Part shown: positions 37,393-47,107 of the stretch, in pieces
Position numbering within the stretch: the stretch's first letter is position 1
Layout of the letters: every line of letters begins with the position of its first letter
Assembly: GCF_002783505.1 (NCBI RefSeq)
Contig: NZ_PFGL01000061.1
Span: 1-59,376, forward strand
Source: Shewanella sp. CG12_big_fil_rev_8_21_14_0_65_47_15
Lineage (GTDB): Bacteria > Pseudomonadota > Gammaproteobacteria > Enterobacterales > Shewanellaceae
Length of the DNA stretch: 59,376 nt
Direction: 5' to 3'
The notes under the pieces: generated by a model
Database searches by the model: none
Told to the model about the DNA's origin: nothing
What the model saw: the letters and a program-made list of their open reading frames with translations, nothing else
Made by a program: the position numbers and the translations under genes

Positions 37393-37623
37393 ATGAATCC
37401 AGGAACGCTTGCCTTACTTATTCCCATACTCGCCATTGTCGGTGGCTATATAGTGGCAATTATGAAAATTCGTGAGAAGCAAAGCATCGCAAATAGTGCG
37501 CAAGCCGTAGAAAACCAAGTATTAAGGGCCGAGTTAGAAAACCTACGTCGTCGAGTTGAAGTGCTAGAACAATTAGTGACGGACGATGGTTTTCAATTGA
37601 AGCGTGAATTCAATAGGGTTTAG
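37393..37623 (+). CDS. PspB-like small membrane protein with coiled coil
   Basis: The 76-residue protein has one N-terminal membrane helix (about residues 5-25). A charged coiled coil follows (RAELENLRRRVEVLEQLV), the same plan and length as PspB. PspB works with PspA and PspC in the envelope stress response, but no pspA or pspC is nearby. AAAGGAAC precedes ATG. The role is therefore uncertain; it may be an orphan family member. Confidence 0.7.
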   Translation: MNPGTLALLIPILAIVGGYIVAIMKIREKQSIANSAQAVENQVLRAELENLRRRVEVLEQLVTDDGFQLKREFNRV

Positions 37624-37831
37624 AAACGCCCCTTGCGGCACTGCCTAGTGGTGATATGAAGGGGAATAAACGGAACCTATACCCGATTAGCTTTACAAAT
37701 ATCACCATAATGTTACTTTGTACGGCCTCCTTGTGCTCAAGTCATCGGGTGAGTTAAATACCTAAATTAAGGTAGACTCGTGATAAAATTGTTATCACCC
37801 CTTATATTGAGCCATTCAAAATAGAGTTTAT

Positions 37832-38533
37832 ATGTTTCTAGCGCCTTATTTTTCCAAGCAAAATCAAGCTATTTCCGTTTCAGCCCAACAAGCCAGTGAC
37901 TTCGCGAAGAAAATTGCGCAGGACTTTAATCCCATTCACGACGTAGGCGCTAAGCGTTTTTGTGTTCCGGGTGATTTGTTGTTTGCCTTAGTGTTAACCC
38001 AGTATGGCTTAAGCCAAAGCATGAAATTTAGCTTTGCGGGCATGGTAGGGGATGGTGTCGAGCTACAATTCCCAGAACAAGTGAATGGGCATTTTTCGAT
38101 TTGTGATAGCCGAGAGAAAACCTATCTCAATGTGACCCGACAAGGTGATGTCAGCTGCTGCGATGCGCAGACCGAATCCTTTATCCGCAGTTATGTGGCG
38201 TTTTCTGGGCACAACTTTATCGATATCTTGATCCCCCTGATGAAACAACATCAAGTGATGATCAATCCAGAACGTCCCTTAGTGATTTACGAAAGCATGT
38301 CCTTCGACCTCAGCACCCTCGATTTTGTAGAAGTCACCCTCTCCCTCGTAGGCCAAGATCTGCAGATCGATGGCAAACGTGGTGATGTGACTCTGCACTT
38401 TGAATTGCACAGTGGTGATACCTTAGTAGGTACAGGCATTAAGACATTAGTGATGAGCGGCCTACGCCCCTATGATGAGGTTCTGGCTCAGCAAATGTGT
38501 GCAACCTATGAAGGTCGTAAGACTGAATTCTAA
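37832..38533 (+). CDS. DUF3581 family protein
   Basis: The 233-residue soluble protein opens MFLAPYFSKQNQAISVSAQQ and has no signal peptide. The region NPIHDVGAKRFCVPGDLLFAL resembles the hot-dog-fold hydration loop seen in MaoC-like dehydratases (N-P-x-H-x-D/x). It matches the DUF3581 family found in Shewanella, Vibrio and relatives. The activity is unknown. It stands alone and converges on the porin gene. Confidence 0.78.
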   Translation: MFLAPYFSKQNQAISVSAQQASDFAKKIAQDFNPIHDVGAKRFCVPGDLLFALVLTQYGLSQSMKFSFAGMVGDGVELQFPEQVNGHFSICDSREKTYLNVTRQGDVSCCDAQTESFIRSYVAFSGHNFIDILIPLMKQHQVMINPERPLVIYESMSFDLSTLDFVEVTLSLVGQDLQIDGKRGDVTLHFELHSGDTLVGTGIKTLVMSGLRPYDEVLAQQMCATYEGRKTEF

Positions 38534-38623
38534 TTGCGCAGGATTAAGCTAGGTTCTTTCAGCAAGACTCTTCCAGTAAGTTACTTTTAATAACTCACTT
38601 CCGATCAAAAACAACCCATAAAA

Positions 38624-38651
38624 ATGCCATTCGCCCTTAAGCGAATGGCAT
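38624..38651. terminator. Terminator between DUF3581 gene and porin 1
   Basis: A perfect 11-bp stem, ATGCCATTCGC / GCGAATGGCAT, surrounds a CCTTAA loop. The leftward tail begins with TTTT, so it serves the porin gene and perhaps both convergent genes. Confidence 0.85.
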
Positions 38652-38693
38652 AACATCAATATTGGTTTACTTCTATCAATGTCCTAGGGGACA

Positions 38694-39740
38694 TTAGAAG
38701 TCGTAACGTACACCGAAAGAAACTACGTTGTCGTCTTTCAGATCAACAGTTGCGCCGCCCACATCTTTATAATCGCCTGTATACATAGCGTATTGGCCAT
38801 AGACCATAGTTGATTTAGATAAACGGTAGTCAGCACCGATGTTGAAGTTTTGAACGTTGATGTCATCGGCACCCTTTACGCCACCGAGGTTTTTGTAGTA
38901 GCTACCAAAACCAGCTTCGTCAACACCGTATTCGGCCTTCAAATTTACACCGTTTAGATCATAGGCAACGTTCACGAAGTAAGTATTGCCGTCAATGTCA
39001 TTGTTAACGATGTCTTCAGATTGTTGAAATAAACCGCCGACTTTAAATTGGCCGAATTTAACTTGAGCCACACCACGGTAGGCATCAACGCCTGCAATGC
39101 CTTTGTTATAGGCTACTGCAACATAGTAGTTTTGATCTTTAAAGCCTTTATCACCTAATGTCGCACTTAATGCATATAAGCTTTCAGAGGTTTTTGCAGT
39201 AGTGTCGTTATCATCGAATAGATAAGTCGCGTTCAGTGTGACTAAGCCTGCGATTTTTGGTGAGTAGTACCATACGCCGTCAGCGCTACGGGTTTGTGCA
39301 CTAACTAGACGGTCGATATCGGCGTTGGTATTGCCGAATAAATCGACGTTACCTTCGGCTTGTTTAAATACGGTATCGTTACGGCCGACTAACACAGTAC
39401 CTGCGTTAGTTTTTAAGCCTAAATAAGTATTACGGGCTTTGAAAACATCGCCAGTACCTGAAGTGTTTTCAACTTGGAATTCCATTTGATAGATAGCTTC
39501 GAAGCCATCGGCAATTTTTTCTGTGCCTTTAACACCTAATAGAGAAAAGTTGTTTTCTAAATAAGTGCCGCTTTCGCCCAGATCAACACCGTTAGTACCA
39601 CCTTGTAGAGTCGCACCGGTTTCAGTATTGGTGACAGCAAGCTCTAAACGACCATAGAAGCTTGGGCCTTCGGCTAGCGCACCGAATGAAGCCAATGCCA
39701 GTACTGATGCAACTGATGCAGAGATGAATGTCTTTTTCAT
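38694..39740 (-). CDS. Outer-membrane general porin, copy 1
   Basis: The 348-residue protein has a signal peptide ending ALA near residue 23. The mature part opens EGPSFYGRLELAVT and ends with FGVRYDF, whose terminal Phe is the outer-membrane insertion signal. Motifs LVGRNDTVFK and VDLFGNTNADIDRLV mark a 16-strand trimeric porin of the gram-negative porin family. It is closely related to the next gene. GGGAG precedes the ATG. Pore specificity cannot be read. Confidence 0.93.
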   Translation of the reverse strand: MKKTFISASVASVLALASFGALAEGPSFYGRLELAVTNTETGATLQGGTNGVDLGESGTYLENNFSLLGVKGTEKIADGFEAIYQMEFQVENTSGTGDVFKARNTYLGLKTNAGTVLVGRNDTVFKQAEGNVDLFGNTNADIDRLVSAQTRSADGVWYYSPKIAGLVTLNATYLFDDNDTTAKTSESLYALSATLGDKGFKDQNYYVAVAYNKGIAGVDAYRGVAQVKFGQFKVGGLFQQSEDIVNNDIDGNTYFVNVAYDLNGVNLKAEYGVDEAGFGSYYKNLGGVKGADDINVQNFNIGADYRLSKSTMVYGQYAMYTGDYKDVGGATVDLKDDNVVSFGVRYDF

Positions 39741-40109
39741 GTTTTGTGCTCCCTCGAACCTAAGTTCTTATCCATTTTTCATGGTTTTTGTGTGGTTTAA
39801 AACATTTGCTACTGAAATCGGTAACAAAGTTGCCGCCGATTTTTACAGTTTTACGACTCGCAGGCTGTGGTGCAGATCATATTTTTGGCTCTCCTTGTCC
39901 GCATTCGGGCTTTTTTAGGATATTTCCGTATATCTCGACCGCAAATTGACGTGAAAGTGGTAAAACGGCGTGTTTCACTTACTACTAAAGAGGTAGATAA
40001 GGCGCCAAGGCCCAAGTGAGTCGGCGAGGCTAACTGTAGCATATACTAATGTTGTAGCAAGTTTGCCATATAGGGGCTCAATGAGTGGGATTTGCAAAGC
40101 TGCGCATAA
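39741..40109. promoter_or_regulatory. Upstream region of porin 1
   Basis: This gene-free region of about 370 bp is AT-rich on the left half. It must contain the porin 1 promoter. I found no clear operator or repeat. The porin 2 terminator follows. Confidence 0.4.
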
Positions 40110-40135
40110 AAAAAAGCGGCATAAGCCGCTTTTTT
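40110..40135 (-). terminator. Terminator of porin 2
   Basis: Arms AAAAAGCGGC and GCCGCTTTTT surround ATAA. T runs lie on both sides. It lies 37 bp after the porin 2 stop. Confidence 0.9.
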
Positions 40136-40171
40136 ATCAAAATTTATTTCGGTTTAAACTAATTAATCTAT

Positions 40172-41236
40172 TTAAAAATCAACACGTAAACCAACAGTGA
40201 AGATATTGTCATCTAAGTCTTGCAAAGTACCATCTAACATAAGGTCACCATCAAAGCGAGTGTAATGACCATAGACCATAGTCTTAGTGCTAAGTCGATA
40301 ATCGGCACCCACACTGAACTGTTGCAGGTCAACATCACTCACTTGTTCTAATCCTGCATTGTTCTGATCGCCCACATAACGACTCACATATTTACCTAAA
40401 CCAGAGTCATCTTTGCCGTACATCATTTTCAATTTAAGGTCGCCAATCAGGTAGGCAGCGTTAACAAAGTAGGTGTCACCGGACAGATTAGCGAATTTAT
40501 CATCCACATGTTCACTGTGCTGATATAACGCCCCTAAGATCAAATCACCAAACTTGACTTGAGCGACTCCGCGATAGGCTTCTACGTTCTCAATGCCATC
40601 ATTGTATGCGGCGGCAACATAGTAGTTTTGTGTTTTAAGACTTTTATCCCCTAAAGTGGCGCTCAGGGCGTACATTTGATCTTTGCTGTAGACATCATTG
40701 CCATTGCTATCTACTTGATCATAGTTATCACTCATCAGATAAGTCGCGTTTAGGGTGATCAAGTCGGCAATTTGGGGAGAGTAGTAAGAAATGCCATCGG
40801 CCGAACGTGTTTGACCTGCAACCAACAAATCGATATCGGCATTGGTGTTACCGAAAAGATCGAAGCTACCTTCCGCCGCCTTAAAGACTGTGTCATTACG
40901 GCCGACTAACGCCGTACCCGCTACGCTTCTTACCCCGAGGAAAGTATTACGAGCATTAAAGGTTTTATTTGAGTTATCAAAGTTTTCAACACCAAACTCC
41001 ATTTGGTAAATGATGTCAAAATACGGGCTTAGGGTTTCGGCCCCCCTTACACCTACCCAGGAGAAGTTGTTTTCAAGCACAGTGCCATCTTTTTGATTTT
41101 GAGTGGCATAACCCTTTTCTGAGTCGGTAATACTCAAATCGGCATGGCCATAAAACTCTGGACCGTCTGCGAGCGCAGTGAATGAGCAAAATGCGAGGCA
41201 AGAGGTGATGGCTGTCGTGAGCAGATTCTTTTTCAT
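40172..41236 (-). CDS. Outer-membrane general porin, copy 2
   Basis: This 354-residue paralogue of the previous porin shares GPEFYGHADLSIT, LVGRNDTVFK and DLFGNTNADIDLLVAGQTRSAD, and ends FTVGLRVDF. The signal peptide ends ALA near residue 23. Differences cluster in loop-like regions, consistent with divergent pore properties after duplication. An overlapping CRP/EtrA-like site lies about 115 bp upstream. It has its own terminator, so the two porins are separate units. Confidence 0.93.
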   Translation of the reverse strand: MKKNLLTTAITSCLAFCSFTALADGPEFYGHADLSITDSEKGYATQNQKDGTVLENNFSWVGVRGAETLSPYFDIIYQMEFGVENFDNSNKTFNARNTFLGVRSVAGTALVGRNDTVFKAAEGSFDLFGNTNADIDLLVAGQTRSADGISYYSPQIADLITLNATYLMSDNYDQVDSNGNDVYSKDQMYALSATLGDKSLKTQNYYVAAAYNDGIENVEAYRGVAQVKFGDLILGALYQHSEHVDDKFANLSGDTYFVNAAYLIGDLKLKMMYGKDDSGLGKYVSRYVGDQNNAGLEQVSDVDLQQFSVGADYRLSTKTMVYGHYTRFDGDLMLDGTLQDLDDNIFTVGLRVDF

Positions 41237-41663
41237 CTTCAGTTTCCTGTTCTTATGTCGCTGTTTTATGCGCGGTTAAACCAGGTTATCCGCAGCAAGT
41301 GGTTGAGCTTTTGTGCTGCGAAGTGTGCACAGGCTTTTGAATGAAAAGTGTGATCAAGATCAACTTCCACAAAAAGACGGTGTATTTCAACATATTGTTT
41401 TACAAAGAAAAAACAATGAAATAATGATTTTTCACTAGAATAACCCGAGTGCTATGCAGCCTATCTTCATTTATTACATTTGCGCGGTATTCGTATCGCT
41501 ATGCATCTTTAGTGTGGATTTGGGAGATTGATTTCGATTTTCACGCTAAATCGTTTAGAATTCACGGCGCTTTTTAGTGTGCCCTAGTGTTTTTAGGTCC
41601 TAGCCCCAAGGTGAGTAAGAGTGGGTTTCTTTGCTGTTGTTGGTCGATATAAGGTACGCATTT
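41237..41663. promoter_or_regulatory. Divergent region between porin 2 and tcdA
   Basis: This gene-free region of 427 bp contains the EtrA/CRP-like site described separately. The stretch 41390-41500 is AT-rich and may hold promoters. No RNA gene was recognised. Confidence 0.45.
41350..41363. promoter_or_regulatory. FNR/EtrA-like site overlapping a CRP half-site
   Basis: GTGAT-CAAG-ATCAA matches TTGAT-N4-ATCAA with one mismatch, and TGTGATCAAGATCA also matches the CRP half-site TGTGA. It lies 114 bp before the porin 2 ATG and over 300 bp from tcdA, so porin 2 is the likely target. Confidence 0.5.
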
Positions 41664-42470
41664 ATGACTGAAGCCTATCAAAATCGCTTTAGTGGAATTG
41701 GCCGTTTGTACGGGCAAAAGGCGTTAGCAAAATTTGCCCAGTCCCATGTAGTAGTGATTGGTATCGGTGGTGTAGGTACTTGGGCCACTGAAGCCTTAGC
41801 GCGTAGCGGCATAGGTCAACTGACTCTGATTGATTTAGATGATATTTGTGTCACTAATACCAATCGTCAAATCCATGCGCTGACTTCAACCATTGGTGAA
41901 TCGAAAGTGGCTGTGATGGCGCAGCGGATCCGAGAGATCAACCCAGATTGTCAAGTCAATGAAATTGAAGATTTTATTACCATAGACAACCTAGGTGACT
42001 ATTTGCTCGGCACCAAGGCGGGGGGCAATATTGATTATGTTGTTGACTGCATTGATGCGGTTAAACAAAAAGCAGCACTGATCGCTTGGTGCAAGCGTCA
42101 AAAAATTAAAATCGTTACCGTTGGCGGTGCGGGCGGCCAAACGGATCCCACCCAAATCCAGCTAACCGATCTTGCTAAAACCTATCAAGATCCATTGCTT
42201 GCAAAAGTTCGCAATATTCTACGCCGCGAATATAATTTTTCAAAAAATGTGCAGCGCCGTTTCGCCGTCGATGCCGTATTTTCCAGTGAACAATTAGTGT
42301 ATCCCCAAGCCGACGGAACTGTGTGTAGCACTAAGGCGACGGCCGATGGCACTATGCGTATGGACTGCGCCTCAGGTTTTGGCGCTGTAACTATGGTAAC
42401 GGGTACCTTTGGATTTGTAGCCGCGAGCCGCGTGCTGGCGCGATTGGCACAAATGGCCAATGAGTCTTAG
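41664..42470 (+). CDS. tcdA: tRNA threonylcarbamoyladenosine dehydratase
   Basis: The E1-like enzyme has 268 residues from ATG 41664 (MTEAYQNRFSGIGRLYG); the frame opens eleven codons earlier without merit. It shows the nucleotide-binding GIGGVGTWATEALARSG, DLDDICVTNTNRQ and the VVDCIDAVKQK segment. TcdA (formerly CsdL/YgdL) cyclises t6A37 to ct6A in ANN-decoding tRNAs. CsdA/CsdE are not in the window. It converges on the histidine kinase gene. Confidence 0.93.
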   Translation: MTEAYQNRFSGIGRLYGQKALAKFAQSHVVVIGIGGVGTWATEALARSGIGQLTLIDLDDICVTNTNRQIHALTSTIGESKVAVMAQRIREINPDCQVNEIEDFITIDNLGDYLLGTKAGGNIDYVVDCIDAVKQKAALIAWCKRQKIKIVTVGGAGGQTDPTQIQLTDLAKTYQDPLLAKVRNILRREYNFSKNVQRRFAVDAVFSSEQLVYPQADGTVCSTKATADGTMRMDCASGFGAVTMVTGTFGFVAASRVLARLAQMANES

Positions 42471-42582
42471 CACTATCCTAAGAAGAGAGTATTGAAAGAA
42501 GAGTGTATTGACATCCACGGCCAACTGCCGTGGATGTTTGTTTTAGGGTAATCCTCAAGCGGGTACCTATGACTAAATAGTG

Positions 42583-44196
42583 CTAGGTCGCCAATTGCAC
42601 AAACTCACAGGGTACTAAGGGAAAACGGATATTGAATTGTGCGCCACCAAGGGCCGAATCGGCTTGATAACTCATAGTGCCTTTCAATAAGGTGGCGGCA
42701 TTAAAGGCTGCCGATAAACCTAACCCTGTACCGCCTTTATTCCTATTGGTGGTAAAAAAGGGTTCGAACATATGTTCCGCAACGTCGGCAGGAATTACTA
42801 ATCCATTGTTTTGAATGCTTATATTGACATAATTGTCATCAATACTCGCGCTGATTTCAACGAGATTATCTTCCCTATTTTGAAATGCATGGGTGAAAGC
42901 ATTGGATAAAATATTACTAACAATTTGATTAAGAAGACTAATATTTGTTTTAATTTCCAGAGAAGGTTCCGCTAAGATATGTGTTTTGGCATTGATATTG
43001 GGGTACATGATCAAAGTCGATTCTAAAATCTCATTTAACTGTTCCTTTAGATTGATGCATTGATGTTCTTCGTGGCTGCGATCGATAGCAATCGTTTTGA
43101 ATTTTTGGATTAAGCCGCTGGCTTTAGTGATATTGCGGACGATAAGCTCACAGCTTTCCTGATACTCATCCAAAATAGCATTGATCTCATCGAGTGTGGC
43201 TTGGTCGCTATGAATAAGCTCTATCAGTTCTTCGATATGGCTTAACTGAGTGCTCGCAGCCGTCAAACATATGCCGATTGGTGTGTTAATTTCATGGGCA
43301 ACCCCAGAGACTAACCCGCCCAAGGCCGCCATTTTTTCTTGCTCGACTAATACCTGCTGGGCACGCTTCAATGCCGTGAGAGACTGTTCTAATTCCAGAG
43401 TCCTTTCTTTGACTTGCCGTGCTAACTCTTCTTTATAACTGCGCTCCAACTTGAGTAAGCGTTCCCTGTCTTCTAAGGCAGTTTGTAACTCAGATTTAGA
43501 ATTTTTAAGATCATCAAAAGAGCTACGCAGCTGGTGTTGCATGCTGTTGATGGCATCGGCCACCTGTTTAAACTCATCGGCCTTTTCTTTACGCTCAAAT
43601 TGGAGTGGTTGATAGTCAGTGTCAAGATTAATGCGTTTACAATAATTACTGAGTGTATCCAAGTGCTTAGTGATGTTATACCAGACCAAGAAGAGGATAA
43701 ACCCAGCAACTAAGAAGGTTTTTATACCATTGGATAGCAAGATCAGCATCGCCTTATCGTACAGGCGTTGATAAATCGCATCCATATCGGCCTGCACTTC
43801 TAGCGTACCCACGTTAATGCTTTCTGTTGGGGATTTATAGACTAAGGGAAAGCGCTTATCGAGTGCGTGATCCTGCTTTAATTGACCCGAATTCCAAGAT
43901 TGGCCACTGTCGTCTTTTATTGAAATGTAATTAATATCAGGTAGTTGAATCAAACCATTCAGTTGAGTATTGATTAGCCTCTCGTCTATCACCCAAATAC
44001 TCGCCGCCAGCACATCGAGGTTGGCCTTTTCGATATTCGAAAAAACTCGATCGATACGGCTAACGTCACCGCGGTAATCATTCACCAGTTGATAAGCCGT
44101 AGTCATTAACGTGATTAATGAGCTAAAGAGGATAATAGACAAGGTGAGATGTCTGCCTATGGGACTTTTAATAAATTGGCTAAAGAATGTCAGCAT
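42583..44196 (-). CDS. Membrane sensor histidine kinase
   Basis: The roughly 537-residue kinase has two membrane helices (about 15-35 and 145-165 from this start) flanking a periplasmic sensor of about 110 residues. A HAMP-like linker and a long coiled coil follow. The phosphoacceptor motif VSGVAHEINTPIGI and an HATPase domain (QNNGLVIPA, GGTGLGLSAA) end it. The HEINTPIG box marks a DctB-like subset. No partner regulator lies beside it, so it is an orphan. ATG 44196 is chosen over GTG 44214; neither has a strong RBS. Confidence 0.9.
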   Translation of the reverse strand: MLTFFSQFIKSPIGRHLTLSIILFSSLITLMTTAYQLVNDYRGDVSRIDRVFSNIEKANLDVLAASIWVIDERLINTQLNGLIQLPDINYISIKDDSGQSWNSGQLKQDHALDKRFPLVYKSPTESINVGTLEVQADMDAIYQRLYDKAMLILLSNGIKTFLVAGFILFLVWYNITKHLDTLSNYCKRINLDTDYQPLQFERKEKADEFKQVADAINSMQHQLRSSFDDLKNSKSELQTALEDRERLLKLERSYKEELARQVKERTLELEQSLTALKRAQQVLVEQEKMAALGGLVSGVAHEINTPIGICLTAASTQLSHIEELIELIHSDQATLDEINAILDEYQESCELIVRNITKASGLIQKFKTIAIDRSHEEHQCINLKEQLNEILESTLIMYPNINAKTHILAEPSLEIKTNISLLNQIVSNILSNAFTHAFQNREDNLVEISASIDDNYVNISIQNNGLVIPADVAEHMFEPFFTTNRNKGGTGLGLSAAFNAATLLKGTMSYQADSALGGAQFNIRFPLVPCEFVQLAT

Positions 44197-44365
44197 CTTA
44201 AATTTTCTATACACAATAGCGGCTTGAGATGCCTATAAGCATAGACTCCATGACTCAAATTGTGCATTTTCTCAATATGAAATATCCCAAAAGTCTTAAT
44301 TAAGTTGTGGCACTAAATTTGCTTACTCATCAACAGGTTCAATTTTTTGTCACTAGGATAACACT

Positions 44366-44977
44366 ATGTTTAAACTCAAGCTGGATTCAGTTAAGTTTTT
44401 TAGCCCTAAGAAAATGATGTTTAGAATCATGCTCTGGCTAATGGTGAGCTGTGCTGTCTTATTATCGCTTCCATCCAATGCGTTAGCTATTCTGGCCCTC
44501 GATAAATTTGTGCCGGAACACGCCCACTTTATCGGCCTAGGTCTGATTATTGCTATCGCGTATTTCCTCAGCCAATTGTTAAATCTGGGCTTAGACGAAT
44601 CGATCCGTCACTTGAGTGATAAGCGTATCACAGAGACCATTGAAGCCAAAGTTAACCTTCTTGACCGTGCGGAACGGGCGTTACTGCGTGAATTCTTTTT
44701 ACAGGGCGCCACCATTTTGACTCTGCCGCAAAATGAACCCGCGGTGAAGAGCTTACTCAATGCTTGTATTTTGGAACACCTTGGCAATGAGCGTCATTAC
44801 GCAATTCAAGGCCCTACAGCCGATTACAAAATTGCGATGAAGGCACGTATATATCTCAATCGTGATGTTTTACGTTTGCCAGCGGGTGAGCCAAGCCAAG
44901 AAGAAATGCAGCATCTTATTAAGGCGCGTCCACAGTTTTTGAATGGATTAGTACAGAACCGTAAACATGCAGCTTAG
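44366..44977 (+). CDS. SieB-like inner-membrane protein
   Basis: The 203-residue protein has two hydrophobic segments (about 20-45 and 55-75), then a soluble C-terminal domain with LDRAERALLREFFLQGATILTLP. Segment order and this motif resemble superinfection exclusion protein B of lambdoid phages and its widespread chromosomal relatives. SieB aborts infection by certain phages. No phage genes surround it, so an exclusion role is only a hypothesis. The C-terminal extension (residues 150-203) is longer than in phage SieB. TAGGATAACACT precedes ATG. Confidence 0.65.
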   Translation: MFKLKLDSVKFFSPKKMMFRIMLWLMVSCAVLLSLPSNALAILALDKFVPEHAHFIGLGLIIAIAYFLSQLLNLGLDESIRHLSDKRITETIEAKVNLLDRAERALLREFFLQGATILTLPQNEPAVKSLLNACILEHLGNERHYAIQGPTADYKIAMKARIYLNRDVLRLPAGEPSQEEMQHLIKARPQFLNGLVQNRKHAA

Positions 44978-45029
44978 TCAAAAAATTGGTTAAGCAATTA
45001 ATATAGTTTGTAAAATTTAAATATAAAAA

Positions 45030-45051
45030 ATGGGGGTATCTAGACCCCCAT
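45030..45051 (-). terminator. Terminator of the DUF3149-like gene
   Basis: Arms ATGGGGGT and ACCCCCAT surround ATCTAG. Read leftward it is followed by five T. It lies 51 bp after the stop of the small gene and 53 bp after the SieB-like gene. Confidence 0.85.
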
Positions 45052-45101
45052 AATAATGTGCAATTTTTACAAAGAACAGAATAAACAAATGGAAGCAAAA
45101 A

Positions 45102-45233
45102 CTACGGCTGTTGTGCCGACTTCACAATAAACATCCAAGTGATATATGAGACTATCCCTATTGTGCTAAAGATAACGATCATTGAGAGTAAACCTATAGG
45201 GTTACCAAACATTAAATCTAACCAAAATGCCAT
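45102..45233 (-). CDS. DUF3149-like 43-residue membrane protein
   Basis: A short frame encodes MAFWLDLMFGNPIGLLSMIV followed by one continuing membrane helix and the tail KSAQQP (43 residues). The opening WLDLMFGNPIGLLSM is the DUF3149 pattern of tiny single-span proteins in gamma-proteobacteria. GAGGA lies nine bases before the ATG, and a good terminator follows. An FNR-like site lies 62 bp upstream. The function is unknown. Confidence 0.85.
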   Translation of the reverse strand: MAFWLDLMFGNPIGLLSMIVIFSTIGIVSYITWMFIVKSAQQP

Positions 45234-45294
45234 GATTGAAATCCTCTTTCCTGTGAAGTCCCCTCTAAACTAGCTGCCTTCAGGGATGGAAATA

Positions 45295-45308
45295 CTGATC
45301 CTGATCAA
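45295..45308. promoter_or_regulatory. FNR/EtrA-like site
   Basis: CTGAT-CCTG-ATCAA matches TTGAT-N4-ATCAA with one mismatch. It lies between the divergent DUF3149-like gene (62 bp away) and the hemerythrin chemoreceptor (210 bp away). Confidence 0.5.
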
Positions 45309-45517
45309 TAAAAATTCGACGCTACCAAACAAAATTGCAACTCCCGCTTAACTATGTGACGAGTGTCAAATTTAGGGTCTAGTGAATTTAGGGGGAGTTC
45401 AAGGAATTTAACTTTGTTCCGTATTGAGTTAGCAGCTAGGATTACATATCAATCGCAATATGATTCTAAGATCTGTGCCTATGCTTAAGCCCGTGCACAT
45501 GTTTGAAGGAGCCCCAA

Positions 45518-47107
45518 ATGGCCAATACCCGAATACAAAAGGGAACGATGGGATACAGTTCCATTTTTGCACCACTGATATTACTGGCTTATCCTCTTTA
45601 CTGTTTAGTTATCAGCCAAGATATTGTTGCCCTCCTGTGCTTGCTCGTGCTGGCTGTTATTCTAATTGTTAACATCAATAAACTCATCCACAGCCTAGGT
45701 TTACTCGAACATGCCGCCCGCCATTTAGGTGATGGCGACTTAAGCTATCAGCTAGATGAAAAAGAGGCGGGGGTGTTTATTAGTGTCGTGCATAGCATTA
45801 ATAGAATGGGAGAAGACGTGAGTCGCACCATTTTATCGCTGGTAGACACCTGCGAATGGATGAAAAAGGTCGCTTCCGATATCAAACAGATCAGTGAACA
45901 AGCCAAACAGGGTGTGCTAGAGCAGGAACGTCAGACTGAACTTGCCGCAACGGCAATGACGCAGATGGTTTCAACGGTACAAGAAGTGTCACAAAATGCG
46001 CTAAGCACAGCAAAAGCGGCCGATATAGCACAAAGCTCAGCAAAACACGGCGATCGGATAATGGGTACTATCGTCCATAAAATCAAAGATATGACCCAAC
46101 AAATTCACCAAACTAAAAACGTTATTGAACACCTAGCGGCCGATAGCAATAACATCAGTAGCATCATAGAAACCATCTCCCAAGTCGCCGAACAAACTAA
46201 TCTACTCGCCTTGAATGCGGCGATAGAGAGTGCTAGAGCCGGTGAACATGGCCGTGGATTTGCGGTTGTCGCAGATGAAGTCCGTAATCTCGCCAAACGG
46301 ACATCCGAAGCCACAATCGAAATCCAACAACAAATTGCCGCCTTGCAGAAGGGTGCCAACCAAGGCGTTGAAGTGATGCTAAAAAATGTCACAATTGCCG
46401 ATGAAACCGCACTCATGGTTGGGCAAGCCCACACCGCCCTCGGTGATATAGTCACCCAGGTCGAAGCCATTACCGATATGTCCCATCAAATTGCCACAGC
46501 CTCAGAGCAACAACATGCGGTAGCAGAGGAAATTAACAAAAATATCAGTGTAATGGCCGAGTTAGCGTTAAAAAATGCCCATCATACCAACGACACTAAT
46601 CTATCGAGTCTGAAGATTTATAATATGTCGCAGGAGATTGGTTCCCTCTTACATCGATTCCATGTAGATGCCCACTTATTTAACTCCAGCCAAGCACAGA
46701 GCAAACTCTTTGTAAAATGGGGACCCGAGCTTGATATCGGCATGCCTGAAATTAACCGTCAGCACCTGCGTTTAGTCTCACTGATTAACGAACTACATCG
46801 CACCCTAAGTGAAGCCTATGGTCTTGAGGCGATAAAACGCATAGTTCAAGGGCTGGTGGATTACACCGCAAACCATTTTTCCTATGAGGAAGAGTTATTT
46901 GCTCGTTTCGGTTATCCCCAAACCGCGAGTCATAAAGAGAAGCACGGGCAACTTGTCGGTCAAGTGCTTGATTTCCAGAAGCGGGTTGGCCGAGGAGAAG
47001 ATGTTGCCGATGAACTGATGGCCTTCTTGAAGTCCTGGCTGGTTAACCATATTCAGAAAAGCGATAAGGAATACACGCAGTTTTTGCTTTCCCATGGCGC
47101 GGAGTAA
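45518..47107 (+). CDS. Methyl-accepting chemotaxis protein fused to hemerythrin
   Basis: From ATG 45518 (AAGGAG upstream) the protein has 529 residues. Two close N-terminal membrane helices (about 15-60) leave almost no periplasmic domain. A HAMP-like segment follows, then the MCP signalling tip [32 protein letters not shown]. The C terminus is a bacteriohemerythrin with the di-iron ligand pattern [21 protein letters not shown] and [10 protein letters not shown]. Hemerythrin binds O2 at a di-iron site, so this is a probable aerotaxis receptor with an intracellular sensor. The TTG start at 45503 lies inside the RBS region and is rejected. Confidence 0.93.
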   Translation: MANTRIQKGTMGYSSIFAPLILLAYPLYCLVISQDIVALLCLLVLAVILIVNINKLIHSLGLLEHAARHLGDGDLSYQLDEKEAGVFISVVHSINRMGEDVSRTILSLVDTCEWMKKVASDIKQISEQAKQGVLEQERQTELAATAMTQMVSTVQEVSQNALSTAKAADIAQSSAKHGDRIMGTIVHKIKDMTQQIHQTKNVIEHLAADSNNISSIIETISQVAEQTNLLALNAAIESARAGEHGRGFAVVADEVRNLAKRTSEATIEIQQQIAALQKGANQGVEVMLKNVTIADETALMVGQAHTALGDIVTQVEAITDMSHQIATASEQQHAVAEEINKNISVMAELALKNAHHTNDTNLSSLKIYNMSQEIGSLLHRFHVDAHLFNSSQAQSKLFVKWGPELDIGMPEINRQHLRLVSLINELHRTLSEAYGLEAIKRIVQGLVDYTANHFSYEEELFARFGYPQTASHKEKHGQLVGQVLDFQKRVGRGEDVADELMAFLKSWLVNHIQKSDKEYTQFLLSHGAE

